This document shows positions 1 to 8,850 of a DNA stretch of 64,000 nucleotides, piece after piece. Below the pieces are notes generated by a model, which was given only the letters and a program-made list of their open reading frames with translations, did no database searches and had not been told where the DNA came from. A program made the position numbers and the translations under genes. Positions within the stretch are counted from its first letter, which is position 1, and every line of letters starts with the position of its first letter. The stretch covers positions 7,294-71,293 of the forward strand of contig JAZQDA010000057.1 of NCBI GenBank assembly GCA_045546535.1. The letters are read 5' to 3'. Source of the stretch: RGIG1828 sp045546535. Its GTDB lineage: Bacteria; Bacillota; Clostridia; UMGS1810.

Positions 1-1857
1 GTATCTTACGATAACTTTATCATTTACAAAAGAACCGTCTTCGTTGAGTTTTTCACTCGCAGGAGCAACCATATAGTTATCTTCGACATCTGCTGTCATG
101 TAATCAATTTTATTGGTTACTTTACATTTCTTTTTGTCGAATTTTCTGTAAGGTGCTTCAATGAAGCCGTATTCATTTATTCTTGCATAACAAGCAAGTG
201 AGTTGATAAGACCGATGTTGGGACCTTCAGGAGTTTCGATAGGACACATTCTGCCGTAGTGTGAATGGTGAACGTCGCGGACTTCGAAACCTGCTCTTTC
301 TCTTGAAAGACCGCCGGGTCCGAGTGCTGAAAGTCTTCTTTTATGAGTGAGTTCTGCAAGGGGGTTTGTCTGGTCCATAAACTGTGAAAGTTGTGATGAA
401 CCGAAGAATTCTTTTATTGCAGAAACAACGGGTCTTGAGTTTATGAGAAGTTGGGGTGTTACAGCATCAATATCTTGAATAGTCATTCTTTCTCTTACAA
501 CTCTTTCAAGTCTGGAAAGACCGATACGGAACTGATTCTGTAAAAGTTCGCCAACTGCACGAAGACGACGGTTACCAAGGTGGTCGATGTCATCTGTTGT
601 GCCTATGCCGTAAACTATATTATTGTGATAGTTGATAGAAGCATAGATATCTTCGATTATGATGTGCTTGCGAACAAGGTCATTCATTCTGTCTTTTATA
701 AGTTTTTTAAGTTCTTCATTGTCATCAGATGATGCAAGAATTTCTTTCAAAACACTGAATTTAACCTTTTCGGTGATTTCATATTCTGAAATCATTTCAT
801 AAAGTTCTTCGCTTACGTGGTCTTTGATATCAACCATACCGTTTGTGAAGATTTTAAGTTCTTTGTCTTCAACTTTTACCCAAACTGTATCTACACCGCT
901 CTTTTCCAAAAGTGCGGCTTTTTCAGCAGATATACATTCGCCCTCTTTTGCAAGTATTTCCCCTGTTTCTTCATCAATAACAGGTTTTGAGAGTATCTGA
1001 TTTTTGATACGCGCTGAGAGGGAGAGTTTTTTATTGAATTTGAAACGGCCTACTTTGGAAAGGTCGTATCTTTTTGCATCGAAAAACAGACCGTTGATGA
1101 GTGTGGTTGCGCTTTCAACCGTAGGAGGCTCACCCGGACGGAGTTTTTTATAGATTTCAATAAGTGCTTCTTCAGAATTGGTTGTGAAATCCTTTTCTAA
1201 AGTTGCATTGATTTTTTCATCATAACCGAACATTTCGAGTATCTCGGCATTGGTATTAAGACCGAGAGCACGGATAAGCACAGTTATAGGAAGTTTTCTT
1301 GTTCTGTCTATACGCACGGAGAAAATGTCGTTGGAATCTGTTTCATATTCCAGCCACGCACCGCGGTTTGGTATAACGGTAGCATCATAAAGTTCTTTAC
1401 CCGTTTTGTCATGCTGCATCGCAAAGTAGATACCGGGAGAACGTACAACCTGGCTTACTACAACACGCTCTGCACCATTTATGATAAAGGTGCCCTGATC
1501 GGTCATAAGGGGGAATTCACCCATGAAGATTTCCTGCTCTTTAACTTCACCGGTTTCCTTGTTGATAAGCCTTACCTTAATTTTGAGGGGCTTTGAGTAC
1601 GTTGCATCACGTGCTTTGCACTCTTCTATTGAATACTTGGGATTTTCATCCAAATAGTAGTCATCGAATTCTAAAACAAGATTATTCGAAAAATCACTAA
1701 TAGGAGATACATCTTCGAGTACCTCCTTAAGACCTTTTTCGATGAACCATTGGTAAGAATTCTTCTGCACCTCAATTAAGTTTGGCATTTCAAGAACTTC
1801 GTCAATTTTTGAATAACTCATTCTTTCATTTTTACCAAGCTTGATAGGATGTACCAT
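1..1857 (-). CDS. rpoB: RNA polymerase beta subunit, N-terminal 619 residues (cut by window edge)
   Basis: Catalytic-core beta subunit of RNA polymerase. The frame is open from the ATG at 1857 to the left edge without a stop, so the gene continues outside the window. The start reads MVHPIKLGKNERMSYSKIDE, with GAGGTGA seven bases upstream. The rifampicin-binding cluster lies around residues 480-517 (QLSQFMDQTNPLAELTHKRR, then LSALGPGGL) and carries the usual sensitive residues at the Asp516, His526 and Ser531 equivalents (E. coli numbering). It is followed by the conserved HYGRMCPIETPEGPNIGLI. The gene has its own promoter (2003-2031). Identification is certain. Confidence 0.99.
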   Translation of the reverse strand, partial: MVHPIKLGKNERMSYSKIDEVLEMPNLIEVQKNSYQWFIEKGLKEVLEDVSPISDFSNNLVLEFDDYYLDENPKYSIEECKARDATYSKPLKIKVRLINKETGEVKEQEIFMGEFPLMTDQGTFIINGAERVVVSQVVRSPGIYFAMQHDKTGKELYDATVIPNRGAWLEYETDSNDIFSVRIDRTRKLPITVLIRALGLNTNAEILEMFGYDEKINATLEKDFTTNSEEALIEIYKKLRPGEPPTVESATTLINGLFFDAKRYDLSKVGRFKFNKKLSLSARIKNQILSKPVIDEETGEILAKEGECISAEKAALLEKSGVDTVWVKVEDKELKIFTNGMVDIKDHVSEELYEMISEYEITEKVKFSVLKEILASSDDNEELKKLIKDRMNDLVRKHIIIEDIYASINYHNNIVYGIGTTDDIDHLGNRRLRAVGELLQNQFRIGLSRLERVVRERMTIQDIDAVTPQLLINSRPVVSAIKEFFGSSQLSQFMDQTNPLAELTHKRRLSALGPGGLSRERAGFEVRDVHHSHYGRMCPIETPEGPNIGLINSLACYARINEYGFIEAPYRKFDKKKCKVTNKIDYMTADVEDNYMVAPASEKLNEDGSFVNDKVIVRY

Positions 1858-1910
1858 GTTTCTATCACCTCATATATTTTTTTACAGTGGAAATGTGCTA
1901 CAATCACAGT

Positions 1911-1966
1911 AATAATGCATAATTCGCATTCAAAACACGCACAAAAAACCGTGATTATGCACAATC
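1911..1966. repeat. Two 14-bp near-palindromes centred on TGCA in the rpoB leader
   Basis: AATAATGCATAATT (1911-1924) and GATTATGCACAATC (1953-1966) are two imperfect palindromes with the same TGCA core, 42 bp apart, about four helical turns. They lie in the transcribed leader between the rpoB promoter and its start codon. Whether they bind a protein or form RNA structure is unknown. Confidence 0.4.
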
Positions 1967-2002
1967 AAAAATCCATAAAAACGGCTATAACTGCAATTTA
2001 CA

Positions 2003-2031
2003 ATAATATCATAGTTTTTATTGGATGTCAA
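2003..2031 (-). promoter_or_regulatory. rpoB promoter
   Basis: Read on the minus strand: TTGACA (2026-2031), a 17-bp spacer and TATTAT (2003-2008). The predicted start of transcription is near 1996, giving an untranslated leader of about 140 nt before rpoB. Confidence 0.75.
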
Positions 2032-2071
2032 GCAATTTTTTGTAATTTTTTTAAATTTTTCCAAAACGCCC

Positions 2072-2548
2072 TTACATATACTTATCGCTCAATCCTTTTG
2101 AAAGAACATCTTTTGCATATTTCTTTGCAAGTTCCAGAGAATGAAGTTTATAATTACCGCACTGAATTTCGTTATCTGCAGGGATTTTTTCTGCGGTTTC
2201 TACAAGTTTCAAAGCATCTGTCACTTTTTCGGCTACAAAAGATGCCTCCCACTCTCCCCATACTGTCATATAAAATCCTGTACGGCAACCCATTGGCGAA
2301 AGGTCTATTATCTTTTCGGAAAATTCCTCGTCAGAATCTCTTAAATAGGTCGCAAGAAGATGTTCAAGGGTATGTATTCCCTCTGAGCGCATTTCGTCTT
2401 TGTTGGGCTGTGTGAATCTTACATCAAATTTTGTTACGATATCACCCTTGTCGCCTTTGAGAACTGTGCATTTTCTAACAAAAGGTGCTTTTACTTTTGT
2501 GTGGTCAAGTTCAAAACTTTCAACCTTATTTGATTTTTTCTCGTTCAT
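2072..2548 (-). CDS. luxS: S-ribosylhomocysteine lyase LuxS
   Basis: Cleaves S-ribosylhomocysteine to homocysteine and DPD, the precursor of autoinducer 2, in the activated methyl cycle in the cytoplasm. At 158 residues it is normal length. The iron/zinc ligands are visible as H59 and H63 in HTLEHLLA and C130 in QCGNY. The catalytic cysteine is C88 in PMGCRTGFY. It lies 12 bp downstream of the DUF523 gene on the same strand, so the two are probably cotranscribed. The homocysteine it releases could feed the cobalamin methionine synthase encoded at 44130-47149. Confidence 0.97.
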   Translation of the reverse strand: MNEKKSNKVESFELDHTKVKAPFVRKCTVLKGDKGDIVTKFDVRFTQPNKDEMRSEGIHTLEHLLATYLRDSDEEFSEKIIDLSPMGCRTGFYMTVWGEWEASFVAEKVTDALKLVETAEKIPADNEIQCGNYKLHSLELAKKYAKDVLSKGLSDKYM

Positions 2549-2560
2549 ATTATTTCCACC

Positions 2561-3052
2561 TCATTTATGATGGTGTGAGTCGGGATTGCCGTCGGCAAGA
2601 AGTTTTGCAAAAGAAACTTCCGTTTCGTCAAAAACAGGAATTCCGTTTTCAACGAGTTTTCTGGCAGTTACGCCCTCACCTTTTATTTTGTTGCCTGAAA
2701 ATGTGCCGTCATAGATAGTTTTACATCCGCACGACGGACTTGACTGCTTGAGTATTGCAACTCTCACTTTATTTTCTCTTGCAATGCGAAGTGCTTCTTC
2801 AGCACCCTTATGGAACTGCGCAGTTACATCTTCGCCTTCTTTATTGAAAACTTTATCGCCACAAAGTTCGCAAGGAATACGGGGTGTGGAAAGTCCGCCG
2901 AGTTGTTCGGGACACACAGGGACAAGGCGTCCCATATTTTTCAATCCCTGAAAAAGAGGGTCTTTCAAAATATTTGTGGTGCCGTCATATTTACAGGCGT
3001 GTCCGTAAAGACAGGCAGAAACTAAAATTTTTCCTTTCGAGGATTTACTCAT
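2561..3052 (-). CDS. DUF523 family protein (TudS-like desulfidase candidate)
   Basis: A 163-residue cytoplasmic protein of the DUF523 family. Characterised members (TudS) use a three-cysteine [4Fe-4S] cluster to remove sulfur from thiouracil. The three candidate ligands are present: C14 in SACLYG, C47 in PVCPEQ and C108 in SPSCGC. I chose the ATG at 3052 because GGAGG sits five bases upstream; a TTG at 3070 would place that Shine-Dalgarno inside the coding region. It precedes luxS by 12 bp. The family call is firm; the desulfidase role is inferred from the family. Confidence 0.85.
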   Translation of the reverse strand: MSKSSKGKILVSACLYGHACKYDGTTNILKDPLFQGLKNMGRLVPVCPEQLGGLSTPRIPCELCGDKVFNKEGEDVTAQFHKGAEEALRIARENKVRVAILKQSSPSCGCKTIYDGTFSGNKIKGEGVTARKLVENGIPVFDETEVSFAKLLADGNPDSHHHK

Positions 3053-3068
3053 ATTAACCTCCGAAAAC

Positions 3069-3100
3069 AATTTTGCCGGACAAATACGCCCGGCAAAATT
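3069..3100. terminator. Hairpin terminator downstream of ilvE
   Basis: Perfect 11-bp inverted repeat AATTTTGCCGG (3069-3079) and CCGGCAAAATT (3090-3100) with a 10-nt loop. It ends the ilvE transcript on the minus strand and lies 17 bp before the DUF523 start. Confidence 0.65.
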
Positions 3101-3117
3101 TAGTTTTTAATCTTTAA

Positions 3118-4143
3118 TTATTTTATAACTTTTATCCAGCCTTCAGGTGCGGGGATTCTGCCCATCTGAATGCCTGTGAGTGTATCATAGAGTTTCTTGG
3201 TGATGGGGCCCATTTCGTTCATACCGGACGGGAGGCAGATTTCTTTTCCGTGGTCTACGATTTTGCCTACAGGTGAAATTACCGCTGCAGTACCGCAAAG
3301 ACCGCATTCTGCCATTTCAGGAAGTTCTTTGACATCTATTTCTCTTTCTTCTGCCTCAAGGCCAAGATACTCTTTTGCAACATACATAAGAGAACGGCGT
3401 GTGATTGAGGGTAAGATACTATTTGATTTAGGTGTTACAACTTTTCCGTCTTTTGTAACGAAAAGGAAGTTTGCACCGCCTGTTTCTTCAACTTTTGTGT
3501 GAGTTGCAGCATCAAGATACATATTTTCATCAAAGCCCTGGTTGTGAGCATCTACTATATTATAAAGGCTCATTGCGTAGTTAAGACCTGCTTTGATGTG
3601 ACCTGTGCCATGGGGTGCTGCACGGTCGAGGTCGGACACTCTGATTGTAAGAGGCTTTGCACCGCCTTTAAAGTAAGGACCAACGGGTGTTGCAAAAATT
3701 CTGAACTGATATTCTGTTGCAGGTTTAACACCGATTACGGGGTTTGAACCGAACATAAAAGGTCTTAAGTAAAGAGTTGCACCTGAACCGAACGGAGGAA
3801 CATATGCTTCATTTGCTGCTACTACCTGTTCTACTGCGTCTATAAATCTTTCTTTGGGAAATACAGGAATTTCGAGTCTTTCTGCTGATGCAATCATACG
3901 GTCAGCGTTAAGGTCAGGGCGGAACACTACGATATGTCCGTCTTCTGTTGTATATGCTTTAAGGCCTTCGAAACAGGTCTGTGCATACTGAAGAACGCCG
4001 GCACATTCGCTTATTACAACATTAGCATCAGAGGTGAGTCTGCCCTCGTCCCATTTACCATCTTTATAATCTGAAACATACCTTTTGTCAGTCTGGATAT
4101 ATCCAAAACCAAGATTGCCCCAGTCAATATTTTTCTTTTCCAT
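3118..4143 (-). CDS. ilvE: Branched-chain amino acid aminotransferase
   Basis: Class IV PLP aminotransferase that interconverts valine, leucine and isoleucine with their 2-oxo acids, using glutamate/2-oxoglutarate. At 341 residues it has the length of the group II (eukaryote/Firmicutes-type) BCATs. Family blocks visible are QTCFEGLKAY, YLRPFMFGSNPVIGV, GHIKAGLNYA (PLP lysine about K184), EETGGANFLF and a late GTAAVISPVG. AAAGGAAG lies upstream of the ATG. It has its own promoter and terminator, so it is probably monocistronic. Together with leuA (59400-61058) it covers the two ends of leucine synthesis in this window. Confidence 0.96.
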   Translation of the reverse strand: MEKKNIDWGNLGFGYIQTDKRYVSDYKDGKWDEGRLTSDANVVISECAGVLQYAQTCFEGLKAYTTEDGHIVVFRPDLNADRMIASAERLEIPVFPKERFIDAVEQVVAANEAYVPPFGSGATLYLRPFMFGSNPVIGVKPATEYQFRIFATPVGPYFKGGAKPLTIRVSDLDRAAPHGTGHIKAGLNYAMSLYNIVDAHNQGFDENMYLDAATHTKVEETGGANFLFVTKDGKVVTPKSNSILPSITRRSLMYVAKEYLGLEAEEREIDVKELPEMAECGLCGTAAVISPVGKIVDHGKEICLPSGMNEMGPITKKLYDTLTGIQMGRIPAPEGWIKVIK

Positions 4144-4191
4144 CGTAATCTTCCTTTCGTTATGTAAATTTTATGGTTTATTTACCTAAAT

Positions 4192-4220
4192 ATTGTAACA
4201 CAATTTGTTTACCTTTTCAA
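4192..4220 (-). promoter_or_regulatory. ilvE promoter
   Basis: Minus strand TTGAAA (4215-4220), 17-bp spacer, TACAAT (4192-4197), in the short gap between wecB and ilvE. Confidence 0.6.
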
Positions 4221-4225
4221 GAGAG

Positions 4226-5368
4226 TCAGGCAAAATCTGCGGGTCTTTCGCCATTTTTACCAAAATGATAAAGTATTGCTTCAACAATTCTTTCAGATGC
4301 GTTTCCGTCACCGTAAGGATTTGTGGTCTGTGCTATTTTTTCATATGCTTTTTCATCTGTTAAAAGCATATTTGCAAGGCTGATAATATTCCCAGCATCT
4401 ACACCGCCCATAAGCACTGTTCCTGCCTCTACCGCTTCGGGGCGCTCAGTTTCGTTACGAAGAACAATTACAGGTTTTCCAAGACTAGGTGCTTCTTCCT
4501 GAAGTCCGCCCGAGTCTGTCATTACAAGATAGCATCTGTGCATAGCATTATGAAGTTCTTCAACATCTAAAGGCTCGATAAGATGAACTCTGTCAAGACC
4601 GCCAAGGATTGATTTTGCAGTGTTTCTTACCAAAGGATTCATATGCATAGGATATACAAGTTCAACATCAGGGTGCGACTCTATTATTTCCCTTGCCGCT
4701 TTGCATATATTTTCCAGTGGCTCACCTAGATTCTCTCTTCTGTGAGCGGTCATAAGAATTATCTTTTTACCTTTAAAATCCAGACTTGCAAGTGTGGGGT
4801 CAGCAAATTTATAATCTTCGCGCACCGTGGTTTTAAGTGCATCTATTACGGTGTTGCCTGTTATATAAATTTTATCTTCAGATACATTTTCTTTGAGGAG
4901 ATTTTTTCTGTTGGACACTGTAGGTGAAAAATGGAGGTCTGTCATTGCGCCTGTAAGTTTTCGGTTCATCTCTTCGGGGAAAGGCGAATAATTATCATAT
5001 GTACGAAGACCTGCTTCTACATGGCCGATTTTGGTCTGATTGTAAAATGCTGCTAAGGCACCTGCAAAAGTGGTGGAAGTATCGCCATGAACTAAAATTA
5101 TGTCAGGCTTTACCTCTTTAATTACGCCATCAAGACCTTTCAGACAGTTTGTTGTAATATCTACAAGCGACTGTCCGGGTTTCATAATATTTAAGTCATA
5201 ATCAGTTTTAATGTCAAAGATATCGAGAACTTGGTCAAGCATCTCGCGGTGCTGCGCAGTAACTGTTACTATAGACTGAATTTCATCGCACTTTTCAAGT
5301 TCTTTGATTAATGGCGCCATTTTTATGGCTTCAGGTCTTGTGCCGAATACGGTCATTACTTTTATCAT
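4226..5368 (-). CDS. wecB: UDP-N-acetylglucosamine 2-epimerase (non-hydrolysing)
   Basis: Interconverts UDP-GlcNAc and UDP-ManNAc, the ManNAc donor for wall teichoic acid linkage units and related surface polymers. The protein has 380 residues. Diagnostic family segments are GTRPEAIKMAPLI at the N-terminus, VHGDTSTTFAGALAAF, HVEAGLRT, PFPEEMNR and TAHRREN. It overlaps the upstream tagO gene by four bases, which suggests translational coupling. The two products act on adjacent steps of wall polymer synthesis. Also called mnaA in Firmicutes. Confidence 0.96.
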   Translation of the reverse strand: MIKVMTVFGTRPEAIKMAPLIKELEKCDEIQSIVTVTAQHREMLDQVLDIFDIKTDYDLNIMKPGQSLVDITTNCLKGLDGVIKEVKPDIILVHGDTSTTFAGALAAFYNQTKIGHVEAGLRTYDNYSPFPEEMNRKLTGAMTDLHFSPTVSNRKNLLKENVSEDKIYITGNTVIDALKTTVREDYKFADPTLASLDFKGKKIILMTAHRRENLGEPLENICKAAREIIESHPDVELVYPMHMNPLVRNTAKSILGGLDRVHLIEPLDVEELHNAMHRCYLVMTDSGGLQEEAPSLGKPVIVLRNETERPEAVEAGTVLMGGVDAGNIISLANMLLTDEKAYEKIAQTTNPYGDGNASERIVEAILYHFGKNGERPADFA

Positions 5369-6444
5369 TCTTTTTCCCCCTTAACCTCAGTGGATATTTC
5401 TGATTTTCTCTTTTTATTGAAACGTTTACGGAAAAGTTTATAAAGTCCGAACGCTGTGCTCAAAGAAAGCATCAATAAAAGTGCTGCAACATAAGAACCA
5501 CGCTCCAATACCATTACGGCACTTAAACCAAGGATTGTAGTTATAATATAAAGAATTGCAACCGTCTCTTTCTGGGAAAAGCCTGAGTCGAGAAGTCTGT
5601 GATGAAGATGTCCCCTGTCTGCTTCCATAATAGGTTTATGATTCCACAATCTTCTTATTATTGCAAATATCGTATCAAAAAGCGGAAGCGCCATAATAAG
5701 AAGCGGAACTATAAATGATATAATCACATAACCTTTGAAAAGTCCCTGAATACAGATTACAGACAGCATATAACCTAGAAACTGCGAACCTGTATCTCCC
5801 ATAAATATTTTTGCGGGGTTAAAGTTGTACGGTAAAAAGCCAAGGCAACCGCCTGCAAGTGCAGCACATATGATTGCAACCTCCTCTTCTCCACCTAAAA
5901 TTGCAATAAAGAAAAGAGAGAATGATGCTATCGACGATACACCTACGGCAAGTCCGTCAAGTCCGTCTATTAAGTTTACCGCATTGGTAACAAGAACTAT
6001 CCACGCAAGTGTTATTGGAATGCTAAAAAATCCAAGATTCACAATACCTGTATCAGAAATAAACTCAGGTACACTGATTGCCGTTATTCTGATGTCGTGA
6101 GCGATTGCTATTGCTGCAGCAAGAATTTGGGCAAGTAATTTATATATTGCTCTGATTTGCTTTACATCATCAAGAATGCTCACACCGACGATGATGAGTG
6201 AACCTATAATTATTCCGCGTGTCTGCTCGTCTATCGGGTTTGCAAAACTAAGCAGTGCCACTAAAAAGCCATAGAAAATTGCAAGTCCGCCAAGACGGGG
6301 AATCGGTCGTGAATGAACACGGCGCTCCTCATCGGGAACATCTACTGCGCCTATTTTATATGCTATATTTTTTACAAACGGAGTAGCGGCAAGTGATATT
6401 GCAAACGCTATAGAAAAACAAAATACAAGGTTTATTATATCCAT
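5365..6444 (-). CDS. tagO: Undecaprenyl-phosphate GlcNAc-1-phosphate transferase (TagO/WecA family)
   Basis: Polytopic membrane enzyme of the MraY/WecA family that loads GlcNAc-1-phosphate onto undecaprenyl phosphate, starting teichoic acid or related wall polymers. In its 359 residues there are about ten hydrophobic helices and the family loops VDVPDEERRVHSRPIPRLGG, NLIDGLDGLAVG, FMGDTGSQFLGY and GHLHHRLLDSG. The HLHHR box separates TagO/WecA from MraY. It follows trpS by 17 bp and overlaps wecB by 4 bp. It may help build the secondary wall polymer to which SLH proteins usually bind, but that link is inference. Confidence 0.93.
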   Translation of the reverse strand: MDIINLVFCFSIAFAISLAATPFVKNIAYKIGAVDVPDEERRVHSRPIPRLGGLAIFYGFLVALLSFANPIDEQTRGIIIGSLIIVGVSILDDVKQIRAIYKLLAQILAAAIAIAHDIRITAISVPEFISDTGIVNLGFFSIPITLAWIVLVTNAVNLIDGLDGLAVGVSSIASFSLFFIAILGGEEEVAIICAALAGGCLGFLPYNFNPAKIFMGDTGSQFLGYMLSVICIQGLFKGYVIISFIVPLLIMALPLFDTIFAIIRRLWNHKPIMEADRGHLHHRLLDSGFSQKETVAILYIITTILGLSAVMVLERGSYVAALLLMLSLSTAFGLYKLFRKRFNKKRKSEISTEVKGEKE

Positions 6445-6461
6445 ATTTTTGCCTCACTGGT

Positions 6462-7457
6462 TTATCTGTCTACATAACCAAGTTTACGATGCACTTTGCG
6501 AAGTGTTTTTGTTGCCAGATATGATGCTGTTTTTGCACCCTCTGTGTATACTTTATTTATGTAGTCTTTGTTTTTGCAAAGGTCTTCGTAGCGCTTATGA
6601 ATGGGGCGCAGTTCTTCTGTTACTGCTTCGGCAACGCGTTCTTTGAATACTCCGTAGCCTGTGCCCAGGAACTCACGTACACTTTCTTCCACGCTTTTGC
6701 CTGTAACGGAAGAATATATATTCAGAAGGTTATTTATACCGTCTTTTCCCTCTTTGAATTCAACTACACCGTCAGAATCGGTTACGGCGCGTTTTATTTT
6801 TCTTCTTATTGTGTCAGGGTCATCAAGAATTGAGATAAATCCATTTACATTGGGGTCTGATTTACTCATTTTAGATGTGGGGTCCTGAAGACTCATAATT
6901 CTTGCTCCCTCTTTGGGAATGTAGCCCTCGGGAACTGTGAATACATCTCCGTAAACTCCATTGAAGCGGATTGCAATATCTCTTGCAAGTTCAAGATGTT
7001 GTTTTTGGTCTATTCCGACGGGAACAAGGTCTGTCTGATACAAAAGGATATCCGCCGCCATGAGTACAGGGTATGTAAAAAGTCCTGCGTTTATATTATC
7101 TTCGTGTTTTTGGGATTTATCCTTGAACTGCGTCATACGGCTAAGTTCACCCATATATGTGTAGCAGTTTAGCACCCACGCAAGTTCTGCATGCATGGGG
7201 ACATGTGACTGAAAATATACAAGGTTACTCTCGCCGTCTATACCACACGCAAGGTACTGAGTAAGAAAGTCCATACATCTCTTCCTCAGTGCCGAAGCGT
7301 CCTGACGCACTGTTATTGAATGTAGGTCTACTACAGAGAATATACAGTTATAATCACTTTGGAGTTTCACCCAACTTTTAAGTGCACCTAGATAGTTTCC
7401 GAGTGTGATACAGCCTGTTGGCTGAATTCCTGAAAAAATTGTCTTTTTATCGTTCAT
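6462..7457 (-). CDS. trpS: Tryptophanyl-tRNA synthetase
   Basis: Class I aminoacyl-tRNA synthetase charging tRNA-Trp; 331 residues, normal for the bacterial form. The nucleotide-binding signature is GIQPTGCITLGNYLGAL with the HIGH-like TxGNY, and the KMSKS loop is intact near residue 195 (TSKMSKSDPNV). The start ATG has GGAG ten bases upstream. It lies 16 bp after the aminotransferase gene and 17 bp before tagO, so it is the second gene of a four-gene operon. No T-box is seen in front of it. Confidence 0.97.
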   Translation of the reverse strand: MNDKKTIFSGIQPTGCITLGNYLGALKSWVKLQSDYNCIFSVVDLHSITVRQDASALRKRCMDFLTQYLACGIDGESNLVYFQSHVPMHAELAWVLNCYTYMGELSRMTQFKDKSQKHEDNINAGLFTYPVLMAADILLYQTDLVPVGIDQKQHLELARDIAIRFNGVYGDVFTVPEGYIPKEGARIMSLQDPTSKMSKSDPNVNGFISILDDPDTIRRKIKRAVTDSDGVVEFKEGKDGINNLLNIYSSVTGKSVEESVREFLGTGYGVFKERVAEAVTEELRPIHKRYEDLCKNKDYINKVYTEGAKTASYLATKTLRKVHRKLGYVDR

Positions 7458-7473
7458 TTTGTTTACTCCATAA

Positions 7474-8664
7474 TCAGTTTACATATTTTTCCAAAACTTT
7501 GCCTATGATTTTTATTCCCTCTTCTATTTTATCGTCGCTCATTGTGGAATAGTTAAGGCGGAAACAGTTGCTTTTTTCTTCTATGTCGACCATACAGGTA
7601 CTTCCCGGGACAAAAGCAACACCCTCGTCTATACATTCTTTGAATATTTCCTGAGTATCTATGCCTTCAGGCACTGTGCACCAGAGGAAAATACCACCCT
7701 CAGGGTGCGTGTATGAGACGGATGCAGGGAAATATTTATCCATACAACTTAGCATAAGAGCACATTTATGTCCGTAAAGGTCTGCACCCTCTTTGATATG
7801 AGCCTTAAAGTCATTATTTTTGATATAACGTTCAACGAGCATCTGATTTATAAGAGGTGTATGAACGTCGTTTACCTGTTTACAAACAATTACTCTGTCA
7901 ATGATTGCCTCGTGCCCTGTTATCCAGCCTACTCTCACACCGGGTGCAAGAGTTTTTGAAAACGAACCTACATAGATTACTCTGCCGTTTGTATCCATTG
8001 ATTTAATTGTTGGAACGCTTTCGCCTTTGAAACGAAGGTCGCCGTACGGATTATCCTCTAAAATATAGCAATCATACTTTTCGGCAAGTTCAAGGAGTTT
8101 TTTTCTTCTTTCTAAACTCTGTGTAATCCCTGTGGGATTCTGGAATGTAGGTATTGTATATATAATTTTAATATTTTCTTTTTTAAGGATTTCTTCAACG
8201 ATGTCTGTTTTTATACCTTCCTGGTCCATTTCAACCCCGAAAAGATTTGCGCGGTATGAACGGATCGCATTGAGTGAGCCTATAAAACTGGGGTTTTCGC
8301 AAATTACGCCCTCGCCCTCATTTACCATAGATTTTATAAGAAGGTCTATAGCCTGTTGAGCGCCTGTGGTTATTATGGTACGATCAAAATCTCTGCCTAC
8401 ATTTTGCTCCTTGTTTATATCAAGGACAATATCAACAAGAGGTGCATAGCCCTCAGTAACACCGTACACAAGTGCCTTTGAACCTTCTTCATCTATAATC
8501 TGTTTTAAAAGGTCGCCCCACTCTTTTGTAGGGAAAAGTTCTGGTGATGGAATTCCACCCGCAAAAGAAATGATACCGGGTTTACCTAAAAGTTTAAAAA
8601 TTTCTCTTATGGCAGATGCTTTCAAAGGTGTAACTCTGTCTGCCAGTGCGTTTTGTATATCCAT
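7474..8664 (-). CDS. PLP-dependent class I/II aminotransferase (2-aminoadipate/aromatic type)
   Basis: Fold-type I aminotransferase of 396 residues, resembling the LysN/aromatic aminotransferase branch that is also the enzymatic half of MocR regulators; no DNA-binding domain is attached here. Visible motifs are SFAGGIPSPELFP near the N-terminus, TGAQQAID, TIPTFQNPTG, YGDLRF and the PLP-lysine block SFSKTLAPGVRVGW near residue 238. The start is supported by AGGAGG. It is the first gene of the operon with trpS, tagO and wecB and has a clear promoter. The physiological amino acid cannot be told from sequence. Confidence 0.85.
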   Translation of the reverse strand: MDIQNALADRVTPLKASAIREIFKLLGKPGIISFAGGIPSPELFPTKEWGDLLKQIIDEEGSKALVYGVTEGYAPLVDIVLDINKEQNVGRDFDRTIITTGAQQAIDLLIKSMVNEGEGVICENPSFIGSLNAIRSYRANLFGVEMDQEGIKTDIVEEILKKENIKIIYTIPTFQNPTGITQSLERRKKLLELAEKYDCYILEDNPYGDLRFKGESVPTIKSMDTNGRVIYVGSFSKTLAPGVRVGWITGHEAIIDRVIVCKQVNDVHTPLINQMLVERYIKNNDFKAHIKEGADLYGHKCALMLSCMDKYFPASVSYTHPEGGIFLWCTVPEGIDTQEIFKECIDEGVAFVPGSTCMVDIEEKSNCFRLNYSTMSDDKIEEGIKIIGKVLEKYVN

Positions 8665-8722
8665 TATGTATGCCTCCTATGATATGTGCGTATATGCCAA
8701 GCCATCTATATATAATCACTTT

Positions 8723-8751
8723 ATCATATCACAACTAAAGACAAAAGTCAA
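8723..8751 (-). promoter_or_regulatory. Promoter of the aminotransferase-trpS-tagO-wecB operon
   Basis: Minus strand TTGACT (8746-8751), 17-bp spacer, TATGAT (8723-8728). Divergent from the lipid-kinase promoter. Confidence 0.75.
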
Positions 8752-8788
8752 ATAAGACATATACTATTGAAGCATAATTTTGCATTGA

Positions 8789-8817
8789 TTGACAAATATT
8801 TTCTCATGATATATAAT
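8789..8817 (+). promoter_or_regulatory. Consensus promoter of the lipid kinase gene
   Basis: TTGACA (8789-8794), exactly 17 bp, TATAAT (8812-8817): a full sigma-A consensus, 33 bp before the start codon. Confidence 0.85.
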
Positions 8818-8850
8818 CAATAGAGTACATTTATAATTTAGAGGGATTTT

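Noticed and set aside
1849..2415. 188-codon plus-strand frame
   Set aside because: Antisense to luxS and to the rpoB leader; no domain similarity, and both true genes on the minus strand are certain.
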